DNA from: Takifugu bimaculatus
Taxonomy: Eukaryota > Chordata > Actinopteri > Tetraodontiformes > Tetraodontidae
DNA: 64,000 bases
Reading direction: 5' to 3'
NCBI GenBank assembly: GCA_004026145.2
Contig: CP034980.1
Span: 11,263,649 to 11,327,648, forward strand
A model generated the notes under the pieces. The model was not told where the DNA came from. It ran no database searches and worked only from the letters and a program-made list of their open reading frames with translations. The translations under genes were made by a program, and so were the position numbers. Of this stretch, positions 13,101-27,332 are shown one piece after another (position 1 is the first letter of the stretch; the number at the start of each line of letters is the position of its first letter).

Positions 13101-16100
13101 TTCTGGACATTGGTTTAGGTTACAAATCTTACCAATGAATATTTCTGGAGCTGTGTCCACAGATTCATCCTTTATTTGCCCTTTCCTGTTTTGAGATGCT
13201 CAGTATATATATTAATAAACTAAGAAAAATTTAGAACAAATGTTTTTTGTATGTGAATTTTAAAAAAAAATCATAAAATTTGAGTCCAACTCAGTTCCAG
13301 GATTCAATTTGCCAAACCTGAAAACTCAACAGAACCACATTTGAAACATTTGGAATCATATTCATTAATTTACCCATTGAACCAATTTGTAAATATCACG
13401 GCACCTTTCTAATGTGAAGCGTTCCAAAACTCAAGCATGTTTAGTGTCCACCAATCATTCATCGACAGGCATTAGAAGAATAATTGTTTAAAGCTATATT
13501 AAAACAAAGAGAGTAATGTTTTAAATCAACATTAAAATGGGATGCATAACAAAGGCAGTTCTTGTGTTTTTTCAAAGCCGTCCCTCGTGGATTCACTTGT
13601 TTCAGCAACATCATCACTACATCACGTTTAATGCCAAGGTTGTATTTTTGTTGGAAAACTCCCCAGTCTGATAACCAAACAGTTGCCCTGTCTATACAAT
13701 CCTGCTGCTTTTAAGTGACATAACTCTAGTGTAATGGCACAGTCACTGTGCTCTCTCTGTCTGTGCCAGTGTGGAGCTGCTCTACTCTGGAGCAGTGTCT
13801 GAAGTTAGCAGGGCTGCCGTTCCAATATGCCGAGTACGCCGAGTGCACTTATCAGGGAAGACCCACACAATCAAGGTTGATTTTAAAAAAACATGATTAT
13901 ATAATAACATTACAAAAAATAGATCAATTACTTATGAACTGGCTGACCAATGACGTTGTTTTTTTAAAATTGTGTATCCCATCACAATCCAGGCAAATGT
14001 TTTTACCTAGTATATGAAAGAGGGTTGGGGCATTAGGCATGAGGGCAGTAACAGGCCTATTGATAGCTACATGTACATTTTCACATATACATGTATTCAT
14101 TACATATATAAAGACGTCAAAATTTAATGTCAATGTTTATATCTGTTGGGGGGGGTCTCAATGGTGACATTCTAGATTTTAAATTTCTATTTAGTACAGA
14201 ACATTGCAGCTACAATTTGGCTTTTTCCTGGAGTCTCTATTTCTGTCTGATTTGAAATGCAACAGTCTGGAGAGAGAAGGATTTGTGTACCCGCTGGTCT
14301 TTAATAACTGCAGACCTGTCACCACATCAATTCATCTTCACTTGCTGAGTTGTCATGAATTAAATCTGAATGCTGATTAATGGCAATGTTGCTTTCATAC
14401 ATTGTGGTTACTTTACACTTTTAAAAATTATGTTTAGCCTCGAGGAAGCATGCCTAAGCTATAGGTCAACTGTTCAGGTCATTGAATTGCTATATTTTTT
14501 TGCTTTGTCAGCTTTATTATCTATTTTCATGTATATTAGATTGTAAATGAATGTTGATAATACTGTATTGATTCATTATCAGTAGACAAGTAAGCTTAAA
14601 GCAATCAATGGCACTACTCTGTCAGTCACAATTCTGCTTTTAACATCACTCAAAACATCTTGCAGAGCACACTGTTATTGCACAGTAAGCCTTGTCTTTG
14701 TGGCTGAGCAGTTGACCTTTGACCCCTGGTGAATGTTCCCTCACAGCCTCGTACCTCGGTTACATTCAGACTGAGCTGCTTCCTTACCTGCAAGCCTACC
14801 CATTACTTCCACCTTAATCCATTACTAGTCAATTAGATGGAAAATGAATTAGATGCTATCGGTTGCAAAACAGTATTGTGTGTGCGTGTGTGTCAGGGAG
14901 ATTAGTGGACTAGGTAATGATCTGTTGGGTCACTACTAAATTAACAATGCAACCTCTTAATGAGCCCCCATTAGCCCTGCACCTAGAATTTTACAACACA
15001 CCAATCAACCCAATCACACACACCCTCACACAAACATTGACTTCCATCAGACCTATCTCTAATAATGTCCTCAAGATGTTAAATCATGGGCAAAACATTA
15101 TTTAGAAATTACGATGTTTCATATATTGAATGCTTGACAGTAAATCACTTTAATGATATTTCCAACCATCAGGGTTTAGATTACACTTTTTTTCCTTATT
15201 TTTATAAGTATTATAGCTTAAAAAAGGACACTCCTCTGAGTGTTTCTCCTATTTATCTACAGTATCTCTCTTCCTCCCTCAGCATTTTGCATCCCATTAT
15301 GCATTCTGGTTATCAGCCATCTTATCCCTCCCTCTGCTGTCAGAACACTATCTCTCTCTTTCTCAAATTAACATTTTAATTACGGGCCCTGTTTAACCTG
15401 GGAAAATCAATATCCCTCTCTGGCTTTCCTGTCTTGCTTTTGTCTACGACTGGAAAAGCCATTTTTTCCCCTTTCTTCCGTTCCCCCACCACACACACTC
15501 ACACATGCATATAAGCACGCGTGTATGCATACACACAGAAATATAGCAGTTTTTCTGAGCTTAACCTCAGACTAGATACATATATATATAATTTTCAAAC
15601 TGGGAGGCACGCACCCAGGGCTGGTTGTTATGATGGGTGGGGGGAAGGGGGGCAGGGGGGCTATCAAGTCATGTCCACAAGATGGCATTACTTTTGATAG
15701 TAACCACCAAAGAGGGTTATTTAATCATTTAAAAATACACAGACATTTATTCACTGCTAGTAAGTGATACACTTGTGAAAGGATTACGAATTAAATTTTA
15801 AAAATCTGCAGCCCGAGGCAAGAACACACCAGCCACTGAAAATAACTGACTTTAAATTCTCATAAGACAGAATTGAGAAAATACATAGAAAGCTACAAAT
15901 AAGAAATCTTTTTAAGCACATAGTTTAAAAACCTAAAAGTGACACTTCCTCTGCTTTTTCCAGTAAGATTGAAAGAGAAAATAATATAATTGATAAAATA
16001 CACTAATATTACTGTGAAGGTTCTCAGCCATCCAGGTCAGATTCAACTACCAGAATATACTAATACTAATTATAACTGTTGCTGAATTGTATGTACATAG

Positions 16101-18796
16101 TAGTCCACTGATTAAAAATGTTATGTTGTCTCACAAGTTCTACTCTGGACTTCTGCAAATTGCAAAAAAGAAATATTTGCTTTGTGAAACAGCTCATTCT
16201 GAAGTAGTCTTTGGGTGGGTTTATGCATTTGCTACTCATTGACCCATATCTGGCAAATAGTAACATGTGGCATTTATTACAATATTTATTAGAATTATAA
16301 TATACTTATCATAGAAATACTGTTAGTTAATTATCCTTTACTGTTCAGTCTCCCACGTTGATACTGTGGTGGTGTCACATGACCAGTGGTGCGTAACTTG
16401 ATTGGATGGATGAATTGAGGCAGGGATCAATTGTATCTCCTTGGTTAATGGGATGTTCGCAACTCAATTTAATTGCAGCTGAAGTTGAATTTTTCAATTT
16501 AAAAAAAAAAAATCAGTTGTAAGAATTACAAATTCAAACTATGATGGCACAGATGTACTTCCATATTCAGGGAGTTATTCTTAAAGTATTTCAAATTTAG
16601 TTAACCTTTGCATGTTTGCTAGCAAAGCACATGTCTGTATTTATTTAAGAGCTTTGGGTGGGTGGCATCAGCAAAGGATACACATTGGGATACACTGTCT
16701 ATAAAAGCATCCGCAATTGCTATGCCTGTCTTTATGAAGATGAACTTACCATACTCAGCTCTTAAATGCTCTGGGATGTTTGGTTCATATCCTTCTTTCT
16801 CTGGAACCTCTTCAAAATCATCATCATCATCGTCGTCGTCCTCTCCATCTGAAGAGGCCTTCATCTAAAGAAAAATAATTTTAAAAAAATTAGGTATTGT
16901 TGGTCTTTTAGGTTGAATTTCAGCTGTGACATAAGACCAGGCATTTTGATGGCAACGAGGAAACATTTCATTAGTAAAATGTGTTTATTATGTCACAGAA
17001 TCTTAGAGCAAACCATTACTATGACTATGACCTCAAAACAAGCACAATATATAGTGACATAAAAATGTTGCTTGAGGAGGCCAGTGTGTCTAGCAAGCAT
17101 GCTGCACAGTTGTAAACATTGCTGGACACGTCACAGGGAGACAAGATGACATTTTTCCACATATTAACAACTTTAAACAAACTAAGCCATCAATGATTTT
17201 TCTGATTTTCGGATTGTCTTTTATTAACAATGGTTAACAAGAAGCATCTTACGGTATAGTGACAAATATTGACATAATTTATTATCGTAAAATGTGTCCT
17301 TTTGGAAGGTGTGTTGACGACTGAATTGAAAGAATCTCCATATTACTCTTCAGATACGCGCACATTCGCGCAGAGACACACCCAGTCCACTATTCAGTCC
17401 AATATTAAAACATTAGTGTATTAGGAACAACCTCAATTTTTCATTAATGGTTAATAACTTTGCATGTGTCAGCGTGTAAGAATAAGGAAATAGTAAAATT
17501 GTGTTAAAGTTACAGCTACACTGTACCCCAATGGTGTCTTTTCTCACTAATAAAAAGGAAATGAAAAGTGGCCTTAATTGTTCCCTTCAAGATTTGTAGA
17601 CCATCAGTGAAAATATTTTCATGTCTGAAATCTGTCTCATATACATACATGTGTGGCAGTGAGGATTCTGTGACATATGGAACTCGAAATAAACAGACAG
17701 ACTTATCGAAAAGTTAAGGCTACTGATAAGAGACTGATAGAATATATTTGAAGTGTCATCCAAAGATAATAAAAGAAACTGTTGAATACAATACTTGTGG
17801 TCAAAAGGACGAATCCATTCCTTTCTAAAGTACTTCATACATGACCAAAACACTCAGCGTTATCTGTCACAAATAAAAGGGCCACAAAATGGAACACACA
17901 AAATCACAAAAATCACGCTCGTAAAATCATTTGGACTGATAATAAGAAGCTGTTAATATGGCAAATGATACTTTTAATCTCAAATGCAGATTGTGTAACT
18001 TGATATTGCAACTTAATCTCATCGTTTTTTTTTAAATAAAAGGGGGAAAACTGCATCTAAACTAAAAATGTAACATTTTAAACAATGCGGCAAACTTTTG
18101 CCATTATTCTGCTTCTAATGTACACTTATTCATCATCACAGCACAATACATCCAACCACAGCGCACCAACACGTAACAAATGGATGTGGAGGGGTAATTT
18201 CTCGGTTTTCTGCTGTCTGTTTAATCCTTGCTGCTTTAGTCTGCATTAATCAATGACAGAAGACTCAAAAGTGATCACCTACCTGCAGGAAAGTCTTGCA
18301 CTAACATCATTCCTTTACCCCCCTCTTTCTGCTTCTTGGTCTCTAATTCACCTTAATTTAATCCTGATAGCATCAAGTGCTGTCAGCATGCCTGGGGGAG
18401 TTGTAAGTCTCAGTAAAATTAGCCTTTCTTCAGAAACATTTTGGTGACGGAGAGAACAGCGGAAAATATGGCCTCTATTTTTCATGGTTACATGAGGAGG
18501 ACTCCCTTGCATTTTAACTGAGAAGAAGAGAACAAACACATGGCTACATTTTTGTCCCTTTTTACCATTTGGAGATAAAAATGTCTTAAAATGGAATTCA
18601 AAATTGACCAGACAAATTAGATGTGGAAGTTTAAGTAAAGCAAAGCCATGTGTCATTGTAATGGGAAAAAGGCAATACAGATATCGGTCTCCCTAAATAA
18701 AATAGTTACACACACACACACACACATGTATATACATACATATGTGTGTGTGTGTGTACACGTACAAATACATACATACATACATACATACATACA

Positions 18797-18859
<63 letters not shown>

Positions 18860-21800
18860 TACATTTTTAAAATGTATTTATTTTTTCACTTCCTCCCCCT
18901 CCTGGGCGGTGCCTCCTTCCTTCAGACTCGGGTCCTCTACCAGAGGCCTGGGAGTCTGAGGGTTCTGCGCAGGATCTTAGCTGTTCCTAGGACTGCACTC
19001 TTCTGGACAGAGATCTCTGATGTGGTTCCTGGTATCTGTTGGAGCCATCTACTCAGGTTGGGTGCTACTGCCCCTAGTGTCCCGATCACTACTGGGACCA
19101 CTGTTGCCTTCATGCCCTACGTCTCTCTATCTCCTCTTTCAGCCCTTGGTATTTTTTCATCTTCTTGTATTCTTTTTTGTTCTTTCCAGTGGCCAGGGTA
19201 TTATGCCAGCAGGGTATCTGATTACTGGCAGGGCGTAGGTGTTTATGGCCTGGATCTTATGATTACTATTCAGCTGACTTTTCAGGACCTGTCTTAACCT
19301 CTGCAGGTATTTGGCTGTGGCTGACCTCCTAGTTGCCTCCTCATGGTTACCATTTGCCTGCGGGATCCCCAGGTATTTGTAACTGTCCTGCACATCTGTA
19401 ATGTTCCTTTCAGGCAATTCAACCCCATCAATTGCAATCACCTTTCCTCTTCTAGATACCATCCGCCCACATTTATCCAGTCCTCATGACATCCCGATGT
19501 CTTTGCTGTAGATCCTAGTGAGGTGAATCAGAGTCGATGTCACACTCGTTCTTGGCATACAGCTTGATGTCATCCATGTAGAGGAGGTGGCTGACGGTTG
19601 TTCCACTTCGGAACTGGTACCCATAGCCGCTCTTGGTGATGATCTGGCTGAGGGGGTTTAGGCCTCTGCAGAACAGCAGGGGGAACAGGGCATCTCCTTG
19701 ATATATGCCACATATGCTCATGTATTGATCCATGTGCCTACTGATCTTAGTTGCTGATAGGAGCTTCTATGTGGTGCTGAGGCAGGCTATGGGCTGGTAG
19801 TTGGATGGTATTGTGCCCTTCATCCTCCAACCTGTGGGTGGTTTCCCGATGTTAGCAGCTGGTTCATCTGTGCTGCCAGGTGTTCATGGAGTGTAGTCAG
19901 CTTCTTAAGCCAGTAGGTGTGAATCCTATCGGGCCCTGGTGCTGTCCAGCTCTTCATTTTGGAAATTCATGTTTGGATGTCTGCTAAGGTGATGACTACT
20001 AGTTCCTGTTGTGGAATGTAAGCTGTGCTCTTGCAGCCATTGGGCATTAGTGTTGTGTGTTGCCTCTTTCTCCCAGATAATGTTCCAGTATTGCTCAGTC
20101 TCAGTCTCAGTCCTGGGGGTGGGGGGAGTCTGTTGTCATCCTGTTAAGTAGACACTAAACACTAATCACTGTGATTGTCTGTCTATGTTACGGCCTAGCG
20201 GGTCACTTTATCTCCTTCTGTCCAGTAAAAGCCTGGGCTCACCAGTAGCAGAAGAAGTACAGGTGAGCCTAACCGTTGAACTGTTCCCCAAGAGAATCCC
20301 TCTCTGTCACACCTGCTTACTGCTGACAGGGGATTCACATACCGTGGCTACATTCATCAACTTTGAAGCAGGTGTCTCCATCATCAACGATGAACTGGCA
20401 CGGCAGCTTACCACTGACACGTTTCCATCGCCCCGACAGCAGCCTGGGTGATCATCTTCTGAGGATTTGAACCATTGAACAAGACCTGTACAAATGCTCC
20501 TCTCCGGGAACCATCAGGAGACAATTAGGTAAGCCCACAATTAGCCCACAAGTCTTCAGCAAGGCCCAGTCCACCTCGCTTCTTCCATTGCCACCCCTAC
20601 GACTGCACCATCAACTGACAACCTGGCACCATTCCATCACAAGGTCATCTGTATTCCCTGTCTGCACTCAAAACAGAGGCCATGGAGAAATACATTAACA
20701 ACTCTCTAGAAGCCTGCATCATCTGCCGCTTGGCTTTCTTTGTGGAGTGGAAGGATACAACCTTGAAGCGTTTTCATTGACATTATCAGGGCCACGGTGA
20801 AGAACTGTCTCATCTTGTCTGCCTTCAACCTCCTGGAAAGGAGCACTGTCGTCACAAAGCTAGGCCACTGCAGGTCCGTAAGAGGAGAACCGATGGAAGA
20901 CGGCTTTGAAACATGCCCACTGAGCACTATGAATACCTAGTCACGCCCTCTGTCCTCACTAATCCTGCATTGCTCTTTGACATGTGCAACAAACATGTCT
21001 TCATCTACCTGGATGACATCCTCACCTGCTCCCAAAACGAAATGGACCATGTCCACCTTGTCAAGGTAGTCCTCCAAAGGCTATGTGGGGTATGTGGTTG
21101 GTCAGGGGAGCATCCAAATGGACCCCGCCAAGGTCTCCACCTCGACTGTCCGTCCACCTCTGAGACCCAGAATTGGCTACAGAGGGTCTTTAGTTTTACC
21201 AATTTCTACTGCTGCTTCATTCAAAGATACAGCATGGTTGCAGCCCCTTTCATCATCATCCTCTCTTCCAAGATGCCCTCCTACTTGTCCCCTGCCGTCA
21301 CCTTCCAAGCCCATAAACCCCGCTTTACCATGGCTCATTATTTGCATGCCAGAGCCTGACAGACAGGTTCTAGTGGAGGTGGACATCGCTAACGTTGGGG
21401 ATGACCTCACCTAGCGGGCAACTGATGACCAGAAGGTCCATCCCTGTGCCTTTTCTCTGCGATTGTCCTCAATGGATATGAACGACGGCATTGGGAACTG
21501 TGAGCTACTGGTAGATAAGATGGTGCTGGAGGATTGATGGCACCAGTCTGGACTGACCACGAGAACTTAAAGTACATTTGGCCGGCCAGGAAACTGAACC
21601 CTCTCAGTGGTCTTTATTCCTCACATGGTGGAACTTCACTCTCCTCCCAACCCAGAGGCTCACAACTTGAAGCCCAAAGTCCTAGTTTCTGAAGGGGTAA
21701 ACTGGGGAATCTCCTTCTACTGCCTCTCCCAATGCTCTACTGCCTCTCCCATCATCGTCGGTCACACATCTTGTTGAACTCTTTGGGCTTTGTCACCAGC

Positions 21801-24800
21801 CTACTACCATCTCGGGTCATACTTCCATCCTGACTGCTGTGGACCGGTTCAGCAAGATGGCTCACTTTATTCTCCTGCTCAAGGTCCCTTCAGTGAAGGG
21901 AGTGGCTGAACTGGTACTCCAACACATCTTTCACTTCTATGGCGTTCCTCTCAATCAGGGACCCCAGGTCTCTTAGTATCTGGTTGACTGGGAGTGGTAT
22001 ACTCCAGAAGAGGGGCCATGGGTTCCCACCAGTTTCATCCTTAAGCCCTGCCTCATTGCTTTCATCAGCACCCAGATCAGGAACAGGGGATTTCCGGTTG
22101 TCAACCTTGCTTGTCGTCTGAATCCTGAGGAGAACCATGAGTTCTGCTTCTGCCCTCCTTGTTTCAGTCTGCTTGTTGCTATATCCTAATTTTTTGTGAC
22201 AGTGTGAGTTTCTGTGCCCTAACCTGTGACTCCCTGTTTAACAGAGACACTTGTATTGCCGCACTGGTTTCAGTGTATATGTTGTGTGGATTTTCGCCCA
22301 GTGGAGATTTCCTCTTAATTGCCCTGTCTCTGCTGCAAACTTCATTCAAGTCACTACCGAGTTTTAGTTCTCAAACACACCTTTTTCATGTAACACCTAC
22401 AGCCCTGCTGACCAACACGGGACCCCAAACCCACTTCTCAAATACTTTGACCACTTCTCAAACTCATCCTCTGACTGTCTGAGATATTGTTCCTGCCACA
22501 CACACATCAAGGCCATTTCCCAACCACTTGGAACCTTCACCACAGAAGCAGTGAGAGCAGACACATAAGCCCAGGGAAGTCTGAGCCAATAAACATGTGT
22601 GCGATTGTCACTTTAGATATTCATATTAAAATCTGGAAGTCCACATCTTTTGCATCAGTTAAGTAACTTTAAGTAAGATTAACAACTGAAAAGAATCCTG
22701 TCTAAACATAATTGGGAACTAATGTATGTGCTGCTACCACAGGTTTATCACTTATTTGGCTTTTTAAAGAACCATCCTATTTCTACCTTCTAACTCTCAC
22801 CCCCCCTCTTATCCTTTATAGAAACAATGTGAGGGCACCACCTCAGACAACTGCTCCCATGACTTCATTTGTCTCTTGGCAAGTTTGAGGGTGCTACATT
22901 TAAAAACCCATTCAATCTTATAAACCAAAAATTAAATGTAGTCGACTGTGATAGGCACTCAGTGCATCTGCTATTTATATGCTAATGTACACTCAGCCCT
23001 GCCAAGGCCTGGCAGATTATTAGTGCACAGCCATAAGTCAGCTGTATGGCAGGTTAACCATCACACACAGAGGGAGAAAAAGGGTGAGAGGAGGAAAGTA
23101 AACTGGATGGAGTAGTGAAAAAAGGGTAAATGGAGAAAAAAAAACACATGAGATGTCACCATTGTCTTCCTGACAACTTATTTTAGCCCTCCACAATTGT
23201 TGACCACATTATTTTATTCTATACACTTATTGTGTAGGAAAACACTGAGTGTCTCATGCTGCTGTTATTTAATGGCAAACATGCATACATAAACGCACGC
23301 AAACACGCACAAACACAATCAGGCACAAGACAACAACAGCACATACTAGTCAAGAATCCAAGTCTAAAAATAATTTTCGACTGCTACTTATTTAGGACAG
23401 GGTTGGAATTCTAAGAGTTGAAGCTTGATTAGACACAATTGATTTGATATGAAGTATGATGTCCTACAACTTTGTGGTGAATCTAAATTGAATAGGTAAT
23501 GGTAGCAAAATGGTGACAAATGCTTCTAAACAGATTTAGAAGATTAGTCAACCTACAGGAATAAAACTAATCAAATTGTTTTAGGCAACAGAGATTTTAT
23601 CTGAAAAGTCTGTAACTGATCCAAAAGCACATTTATTATCTACAATAATTGTGCATTTAGCTTTTAAGATAATGAATTTTGTATTTAATGATCACATAAT
23701 CATGCATTCAATTTTACAATATTGTATTTTTAGCTTTATGTTGCCACCAATCACTTAAAGTGTTCTTTTTTCCCCCCACTACATAATATATTGGTCTTTG
23801 TTACTTGTAATTGGGCTGAAAGTTCACTGTCACTGAAGAATTTTAATATATTGACCAATTAATTAGGCCAAGAGCTTCCAGCAGAGTCTGACCAGTTTGG
23901 TCTTGATTTGCTACATCTCACATTTCTATTACCACGTTACAGGATTCATTACGATCAAGAAAGGATCCCCCGGGATCCCTTACTAATGAGGAAAAAAAGC
24001 TTTGCACGCCCCTTTTGAAGCATCTCTTTTGCTTTGGTTTATTATGCAGCTCCGCCTCATCAGCCAACATCAACATACTCACAGATGCAACCTCTTTGTG
24101 TCTGGGGAGCAGTCAGCTAATATGATGTATAAGGTGACATCTTTATTTCGCTAACCTTGCCTGGCAGGTCTATTAGCAAGTCCAGAGCTTCCTGAATTTT
24201 TTTCTGTCAGTGAGCTTATTTTCAGCTGTCCTCTTCAATTCCCACCGTGTCTCAATCTATGATCAAAACAGTCATTATTATGCATTCCTGGCTACTGCCA
24301 AAGTGAATTTACACATTAAATTCTTTATTCTCGCCTGAAGGCTCTGGTGTAACAGTCCTGTCGAGACCACTGTGGGTTTGTTAAGATCAGCTGCTAGTTT
24401 GACCCTATGGACTGATGATAGAATTGTGGTATATAGGTTTCCCCCTGTACCCTGTCCCTGCTGGAACCTGACTATGACCAGTCAGTAACCGCACTTTGAA
24501 AAACAGTGTTTCATTTTGCATGAGCATTGTTTAATATGCTGTTAAACAAATGCCAAAGCTCATAAAATGAGATGTTACAGTTTAAAAAAAAAAAAAAAAA
24601 TTCCAGGGCAATTTTCTCTGCATCAGTCATTGTGACATTTTTTGAAAATAATGTCATTTTCTAAGCTCAGATGCCCTTGATTTTAAACAATGGTTAATGA
24701 TCACATTTGTTGTGGTGAATAAAAGATCCTTTTACAATTTCAGGTTAAGAATGAAGTTATATCCTGTAATTGCATTAATTGTTGGTTGATTGCTTGATGT

Positions 24801-27287
24801 AATGATGCGGTATTCACTTTTTAGGCTGAACAAATCTGTATTTAGAAGTGTCATTGAATAAGGTTCTAAGTGTTCAAAAAAAGTGAAACGCAAAAATGTG
24901 AAATCCTTCAGTAGTTTTTGGTCCAATATACGTGTCTCTTATTTCCAGCATTTACTAATAGAGCAGGCTAAAACTGTATTAGCAGATTCAAAGTAAGTAG
25001 AAATGAAAAGAACGGAGTTGGAGGTTCATAAATAAAGGCATTCATTCTTGGTTTATCTTCAGTTAGGAAGAGGCGGCAACATCCATTGTTCTCTGATAAG
25101 ATGGGTTATCAGCAGTAACAAGACTTGGACCTGTATGAATGGAACCCTGCCTGACTGAATACACTATTCCAAAAAGATATGTTCAAATAAGCTTGATTCC
25201 ATGCTAAAACATTGCTAGCAGTACATAATAGATTCATGTGAGATTCTCATGGTAATAGGTTTACTGAAAACTTTCTTACAAAAAAACTTACATCTCTAAC
25301 CATTCATGTGTAAAAGGGGACATGGAGGAATGGACTAAATTAGTACTCAGATTTTTTTGGTTAATAGATGTATTTTTGAACTCATTAATCCATTAGCCAT
25401 TTACTTTTTGTATTATTCCCTTTAAATTGGACTGAATAAAATAAATTGTCATGCAAGAACTGGAATAGTGTACAGTATATCACAAATAAAATAAAGCCTT
25501 ATCAATAAGTTCACCAGTGTTGATAGATAAAAGAAGGGTTTTTAGCAGCAGGAGGGAAAATTTCTCAATACATTCTCCTTAATCAACATACTGAACACAA
25601 ATTGCCGTGCATCTTGGATACACGCACGTAAAATGGTTCCGAGCATTACCAAGCAGAAACTGCTGCCATCAAAATAAATTAAATCAATTCCAAACATACT
25701 TCACATGCCATCTGTTAGAGGTATGAAATTTAGACAGTGTAAAAGAATTCATGTCAAAACAGAAGAAATAGAATTTATTCCATTATTCCATTTCAATCTT
25801 CCTCTAATTCAATGTCAGGTTCATATTTTAATCCTTTCCCTGTCTTTACTCAAAATAATAAAATAATCTATCCCATTTATGAGGGAATATATTGAGATGC
25901 CTGATGAGGGAAACAAATTGTGAAGTATATCAGTAGTCTGATAGAGTAGGACCCTGCACGGGAAGGTCTTTTAAGGCTAAAAAAGTTAATTATGATAAAG
26001 GGGCTGTAAGTTGTATGGTTATCGCAGCACTGGGCCTGCTGGTGCAGCAGGATGGTCCCTGACAGTGATAACCAGGCAGAGCGAGACACCTTGCGCTTCG
26101 TCACTGTCAGTCTGGTCTTCAGTTCAGATAAAAATGGATTCACAAGCTGTAGCTTTTATGTCTTTTTCCCCTAAATGCATATAGCACTGTGCATTCATTG
26201 ATTCTATAGAGCTTATAGTTGCTCCTAGAATTGTCTCTGTCAACATTGGGCTGACGTTTTTCCTCAAATGACAACTCGATGACATTTTGCCTCAAACAAA
26301 AAGGAGAATAATAATTTAAGTTAGATGTATAGGGGCTTCCAGCTATATGCATAAGAGCATATTAGTAGAAGTCAGGAAAATGAATGGGTACTTTCTCCTC
26401 CTTTGTTTCCAAATGCCTTTTGTTTGTTTCTGTTGCATTATGCATTATATGGATGAGCTTTGCTATGTCAATTCGATATACATGTTCATGACATCATTCC
26501 TCTGGTTGCTGAAAGAATTGAACAAATAAGCAGGAATGTTTAGATCCAAAAAATGTAAAGGTACCGGTAACTTATGACCACAATACCAATGGGAAGTCAT
26601 TTCATCCAGAGCTTGTTAAATTACTTGCAGAGTATATGTGGACAGCTCAGTCTTAACTACATCAGGTTTCAGCTGAAAAAAAGGCTAATTCTAATGATTT
26701 CCATTTATCAGCAAGTAGTAGTTGAAATATAGTTATTTGAATGGACTCAGAGTTAACTATCACACAGAAGTCCTCTGCAAGTTCTGTTTCAACTATTATC
26801 ACTCCACCAGAAATAGAACTACACTACACTATCACATTACAATAGTTGGCCTAAATCATTTTTGTACGACGATGCCATCTGCTGGCCAGTTTTATTTATA
26901 GTAACAATGGACCCAGTAAAAGTTGGGCAAAGGCAAGTAAATATGGAATTTTCATAAACTCTGTAAAACGCCAGTATGAAAAAAAATAATTCCTTCATCA
27001 AACTATTTCCCCAGTTGCTGCGTATAGTCGAATGATTATTACGTTTTTCTTTTTAAAATATGGAATTAGTCACTGTAAATTAAATATGTACACATGTACA
27101 GTAGTTTTGTGTAGGGATGGATGTAGTTCATAACATGTCAAACACTTTAGAACTCACCACTCTGCGAACTCTGCTCTTGTAATCAATGTGAAGTTCTTCA
27201 TGTTTCTGCAAAGCAGCTTCTATAGACTGCTTTAGATACAGAGCTCTTCTTATAAGCTGCTGCTCAGCACCTGACTTTGTGAAGACC

Positions 27288-27332
<45 letters not shown>

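Larger units (their letters stand above)
12317..16749. other. uvssa intron 8, mostly unassigned
   Basis: AT-rich intron. Within it I note an exon-like island at 13764-13876, a homeobox-site-rich block with a DR1 element at 14590-15420, and a G-run cluster at 15636-15661. The remainder shows no gene or named repeat. Confidence 0.5.

Noticed and set aside
12969..13160. 63-residue minus-strand frame (EIFIGKICNLNQCPEV...) as an extra uvssa exon
   Set aside because: Exons 8 and 9 of uvssa already join in phase without it and the peptide has no UVSSA similarity.
18746..19297. 183-residue plus-strand open frame
   Set aside because: Begins in the CATA microsatellite and runs antisense through the LINE; a repeat artefact.
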